Source: an uncultured Kineosporia sp. (GTDB taxonomy: Bacteria; Actinomycetota; Actinomycetes; Actinomycetales; Kineosporiaceae). Taken from it: a DNA stretch of 8,487 nucleotides. How positions within the stretch are numbered: position 1 is the first letter of the stretch; every line of letters begins with the position of its first letter. The stretch lies in NCBI GenBank assembly GCA_937859855.1, contig CALMAR010000136.1, positions 1 to 8,487 of the forward strand. The letters run 5' to 3'. The position numbers were made by a program, and so were the translations under genes. Below the pieces are notes generated by a model, which saw nothing but the letters and a program-made list of their open reading frames with translations, made no database searches and was not told where the DNA came from. Positions 6,690 through 8,487 of this stretch are shown here, piece by piece.

Positions 6690-6690
6690 C

Positions 6691-7905
6691 TCAGGACCGG
6701 AGCGTGACCAGTTGCTCGCGCAGTTGCTCGGTGATGTGTTCCGCGATGGCCAGGGACGACGTCGCGGCCGGGGACGGCGCGTTGCGCACCGCCAGCACCC
6801 GGTCCAGGCGGGAGATCCGGAAGTCGTCGACCAGGCTGCCGTCACGGTCCAGGGCCTGGGCCCGGACGCCGGCCGCTGCGGGCACGATGTCCCGGACCGT
6901 CACCTCCGGCACGTACGCCTGGGCCCGCCGCAGGTACAGCCGCTTGCTCAGCGAACCGGCCATCTCCTCGACGCCCATCCGCCAGTGCTTGGCGGCAAGC
7001 CTGCGGAACCCGGGCCAGGCGATGGCCGCGGCCAGCTCGCGCGGGCGCACCGTGCCGCGCCGGTACCCCTCCCGGGCGAAGGCCAGCACGGCGTTCGGGC
7101 CGACGTCGACCGAACCGTCCACCCTTCTGGTGAAATGCACTCCCAGGAAAGGGTAGTTCGGGTCCGGCACCGGATAGATCAGGCCTTTGCACAGGTATGC
7201 CCGTTCGGGCACCAGGCGGAAGTACTCGCCCCGGAAGGGCACGATGGCGGGGCCGGCGTCGTCACCGGCCCAGCGCGCCACGACGTCCGACTGCAGCCCG
7301 GCGCAGATCACCAGCCGGTCGAAGGTCAGCGAGCGGCCCGCGGAGCGCACCGTCACCCCGGCCGAGGTCTGCTCGATCCCGGTCACCGCGAAGCCGAGCT
7401 CGATCGTGCCGCCGGCCTCGGTGATGTCCTCGCCGTAGGCCCGGCTGATCGCCACGTAGTCGGTGATCGCGGTGTGCGGGGAGTGGATCGCGGCCACCCC
7501 GGTGGCGTGCGGCTCCAGCTCCCGCAGCGCCTCGCCCTCCAGCCGGCGGACACCCGGGACGCCGTTGGCCTCGGCCCGCTGCCAGATCCGTTCCAACGCG
7601 GGCCGTTCCGCCTCGTTCACGGCGATCACCAGCTTGCCGCACTCCTGGTACGGCAGGCCCTTCTCCTGGGTGTACTCCCGCAGCAGGTTCACCCCACGCC
7701 GGCACAGCGTGGCCTTGAGCGAGCCCGGCGGGTAGTACAGCCCGGCATGCACCACGCCGCTGTTGTGGCCGGTCTGGTGGGCGGCGAGCCGGTCCTCCTT
7801 CTCCAGCACGGTCACCCCGGTGCCGGCGAACTGCTCCGCGATCCGGCGGCCGACCGCCAGCCCGAGAATGCCTCCGCCGACGATGCCGACGCGTTGCGTG
7901 GACAC
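6691..7905 (-). CDS. lhgO: L-2-hydroxyglutarate oxidase (FAD-dependent)
   Basis: Oxidises (S)-2-hydroxyglutarate to 2-oxoglutarate with FAD; in characterised relatives the enzyme is membrane-associated and feeds electrons to the respiratory chain or oxygen. The protein has 404 residues, the normal family length. The N-terminus has the dinucleotide fold VGIVGGGILGLAVG (6-19), with the acidic end of the second strand in VTVLEKE (31-37). The LhgO hallmark HQTGHNSGVVHAGLYYPPGS (43-62) follows, then ATLCRRG and QECGKLVIA (88-95). PNYPFLGVHFTRRVDG and GPNAVLAF later in the protein are also typical. GTG at 7905 has a near-perfect AGGAGGT (7913-7919) seven bases upstream, so the start is well supported. 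It stands alone, separated from the operon by about 475 bases and divergent from the deacetylase gene across 109 bases. Nothing ties it to polysaccharide synthesis, and no promoter for it could be picked out with confidence. Confidence 0.93.
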   Translation of the reverse strand: MSTQRVGIVGGGILGLAVGRRIAEQFAGTGVTVLEKEDRLAAHQTGHNSGVVHAGLYYPPGSLKATLCRRGVNLLREYTQEKGLPYQECGKLVIAVNEAERPALERIWQRAEANGVPGVRRLEGEALRELEPHATGVAAIHSPHTAITDYVAISRAYGEDITEAGGTIELGFAVTGIEQTSAGVTVRSAGRSLTFDRLVICAGLQSDVVARWAGDDAGPAIVPFRGEYFRLVPERAYLCKGLIYPVPDPNYPFLGVHFTRRVDGSVDVGPNAVLAFAREGYRRGTVRPRELAAAIAWPGFRRLAAKHWRMGVEEMAGSLSKRLYLRRAQAYVPEVTVRDIVPAAAGVRAQALDRDGSLVDDFRISRLDRVLAVRNAPSPAATSSLAIAEHITEQLREQLVTLRS

Positions 7906-8014
7906 TGATCAGACCTCCTGCGCTCCGGTGCTTGCGGGTCCATCCCACACCCGTCGGGGTTCACATCGGCGCAGAACCGCCCGGTATCCAGCCGTCGGCC
8001 GTATCGTCACCGGG
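7906..8014. promoter_or_regulatory. Divergent intergenic region between lhgO and the deacetylase gene
   Basis: This 109-base spacer must hold the start signals of both genes. On the lhgO side the AGGAGGT ribosome binding site is clear, but no convincing -35/-10 pair is seen. On the deacetylase side, TTCACA (7960-7965) and TATCCA (7985-7990) form a weak pair with a 19-base gap, and TATCGT (8002-8007) lies very close to the start codon. Confidence 0.5.
8002..8007 (+). promoter_or_regulatory. Candidate -10 element for a leaderless deacetylase transcript
   Basis: TATCGT matches the TANNNT form common in actinobacterial -10 elements and ends seven bases before the ATG at 8015. There is no ribosome binding site in front of that ATG (only CACCGGG). 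This is the arrangement expected of a leaderless mRNA that begins at the start codon. No -35 hexamer is visible at the right distance. Confidence 0.3.
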
Positions 8015-8487
8015 ATGAGCCCCGCTGCAGCCGCCGCCGCGCCGGTGCTGGTCCGCCGCGGGTACGTCAGCGCCTTCGAGACCGGTGACCGACCGCTGCC
8101 GGCCCCGGGCGCTGTGCTCCGCTACGGCCGGGCCGCCCTGCTGCCGCTGAGCAGCCTGGTCTGCGTCGCCACCGACCGGCCGGTGGTGAGCCTGACCTAC
8201 GACGACGGGCCCGACCCGGAGCACACCCCGCGCGTCCTGGACCGGCTGGCCGGGCACGGCGCGACCTTCTTCGTGCTGGCCGAGCGGGCCGAGCGGCACC
8301 CGGCGCTGATCCGCCGGATGGTCGCCGAGGGGCACGAGGTGGCCCTGCACGGCATCGACCACGCGCGGCTCGCGACGATGCCGGCACGTCGTGCGACCGG
8401 GTTCATCCGGGAAGGCAGGGACCGGCTGGAACAGGTTCTGGGCCGCTCAGTCTCGCTGTACCGCCCGACCTACGGCGCGCAGCGGCG
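8015..8487 (+). CDS. Polysaccharide deacetylase (NodB/CE4 family), 3' end missing
   Basis: The frame opens at ATG 8015 and runs off the right edge; 157 residues are visible. The three leading CE4 motifs are present: TYDDG (61-65) with the catalytic-base and metal Asp residues, HGIDH (112-116) with the two metal-binding His, and YRPTYG (149-154) with the conserved Arg. GATFFVLAERAERHP (82-96) and MVAEGHEVALHG (102-113) are classic NodB-domain strands. CE4 enzymes remove acetyl groups from N-acetyl sugars in chitin-like, peptidoglycan or exopolysaccharide chains, usually outside the cell. Here the roughly 55 residues before the domain start with an Ala run and contain arginines, without a clear signal peptide, so location is uncertain. 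No ribosome binding site precedes the ATG, and no better upstream start is seen. It lies near the exopolysaccharide operon, which hints at polymer modification, but it could belong to a different set of genes beyond the window. Confidence 0.85.
   Translation, partial: MSPAAAAAAPVLVRRGYVSAFETGDRPLPAPGAVLRYGRAALLPLSSLVCVATDRPVVSLTYDDGPDPEHTPRVLDRLAGHGATFFVLAERAERHPALIRRMVAEGHEVALHGIDHARLATMPARRATGFIREGRDRLEQVLGRSVSLYRPTYGAQR

Larger units (their letters stand above)
6216..6690. other. Non-coding region with the presumed promoter of the exopolysaccharide operon
   Basis: About 475 bases without a convincing gene. The left half (about 6241-6480) is visibly less GC-rich than the coding regions, as expected of a promoter and leader for the minus-strand operon. 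A TTGACG hexamer on the minus strand (6341-6336) could be a -35 element, but only poor -10 matches lie 16-18 bases beyond it. TACGGT (6279-6274) is an alternative -10 without a good -35. The region also has two TTGGCCA copies 43 bases apart (6308 and 6351) and two CGTACG sites (6276 and 6419). The right half (about 6600-6690) holds GC hairpins that could end lhgO transcription. Small open frames here lack ribosome binding sites and recognisable protein sequence. Confidence 0.6.

Noticed and set aside
6712..7908. Plus-strand open frame of 398 codons opposite lhgO
   Set aside because: It covers lhgO almost exactly in antisense and has no recognisable domain; lhgO has family motifs and a strong ribosome binding site.
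893..7911. TGATCA palindromes seeming to mark gene borders
   Set aside because: Copies are at four gene boundaries (893, 2179, 2715, 7906), but others lie inside genes (1921, 2229), and stop/start overlap of the GTGATC type explains most of them.
8067..8387. Minus-strand frames opposite the deacetylase gene
   Set aside because: Arg/Ala/Pro-rich shadow frames antisense to a gene with three intact CE4 motifs.

Overview
The window is very GC-rich (strongly G/C third positions, several GTG starts, purine-rich ribosome binding sites such as AGGAGGT). It has the usual look of a high-GC actinobacterial chromosome. The genus cannot be told from this sequence. No tRNA, rRNA, CRISPR array, insertion sequence or integrase is visible.

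Layout, left to right: (1) the 3' part of a plus-strand gene (2-895) for a GH26-like glycoside hydrolase, open at the left edge; (2) a tight minus-strand operon of five genes, transcribed from about 6215 down to 896; (3) a non-coding stretch of about 475 bases (6216-6690) that must hold the operon promoter; (4) a minus-strand gene for L-2-hydroxyglutarate oxidase (lhgO, 6691-7905); (5) a divergent gene for a polysaccharide deacetylase (from 8015), cut by the right edge.

The operon, in transcription order, encodes: a membrane polyprenyl-phosphate sugar-1-phosphate transferase, which starts a lipid-linked exopolysaccharide unit; glucose-1-phosphate cytidylyltransferase (RfbF), which makes CDP-glucose; an extended SDR sugar-nucleotide epimerase/dehydratase-type protein; an RmlC-family cupin 3,5-epimerase with intact catalytic residues; and a homoserine-dehydrogenase-like oxidoreductase with a C-terminal SAF domain (COG4091 type). 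The first three genes are separated by 43 and 41 bases. The last three overlap by 4 bases each, in the form GTGA. The operon reads as the supply line for an unusual CDP-linked sugar plus the enzyme that starts the glycan. A typical CDP-glucose 4,6-dehydratase is not seen, and the SDR lacks the acid-base pair expected of one. The sugar made is therefore not predictable from known CDP-sugar pathways, and this is the most interesting part of the window.

The flanking GH26-like hydrolase and CE4-type deacetylase fit roles in trimming or deacetylating the same polysaccharide, but this is inferred from position only. lhgO is a metabolic enzyme with no obvious link to the locus.
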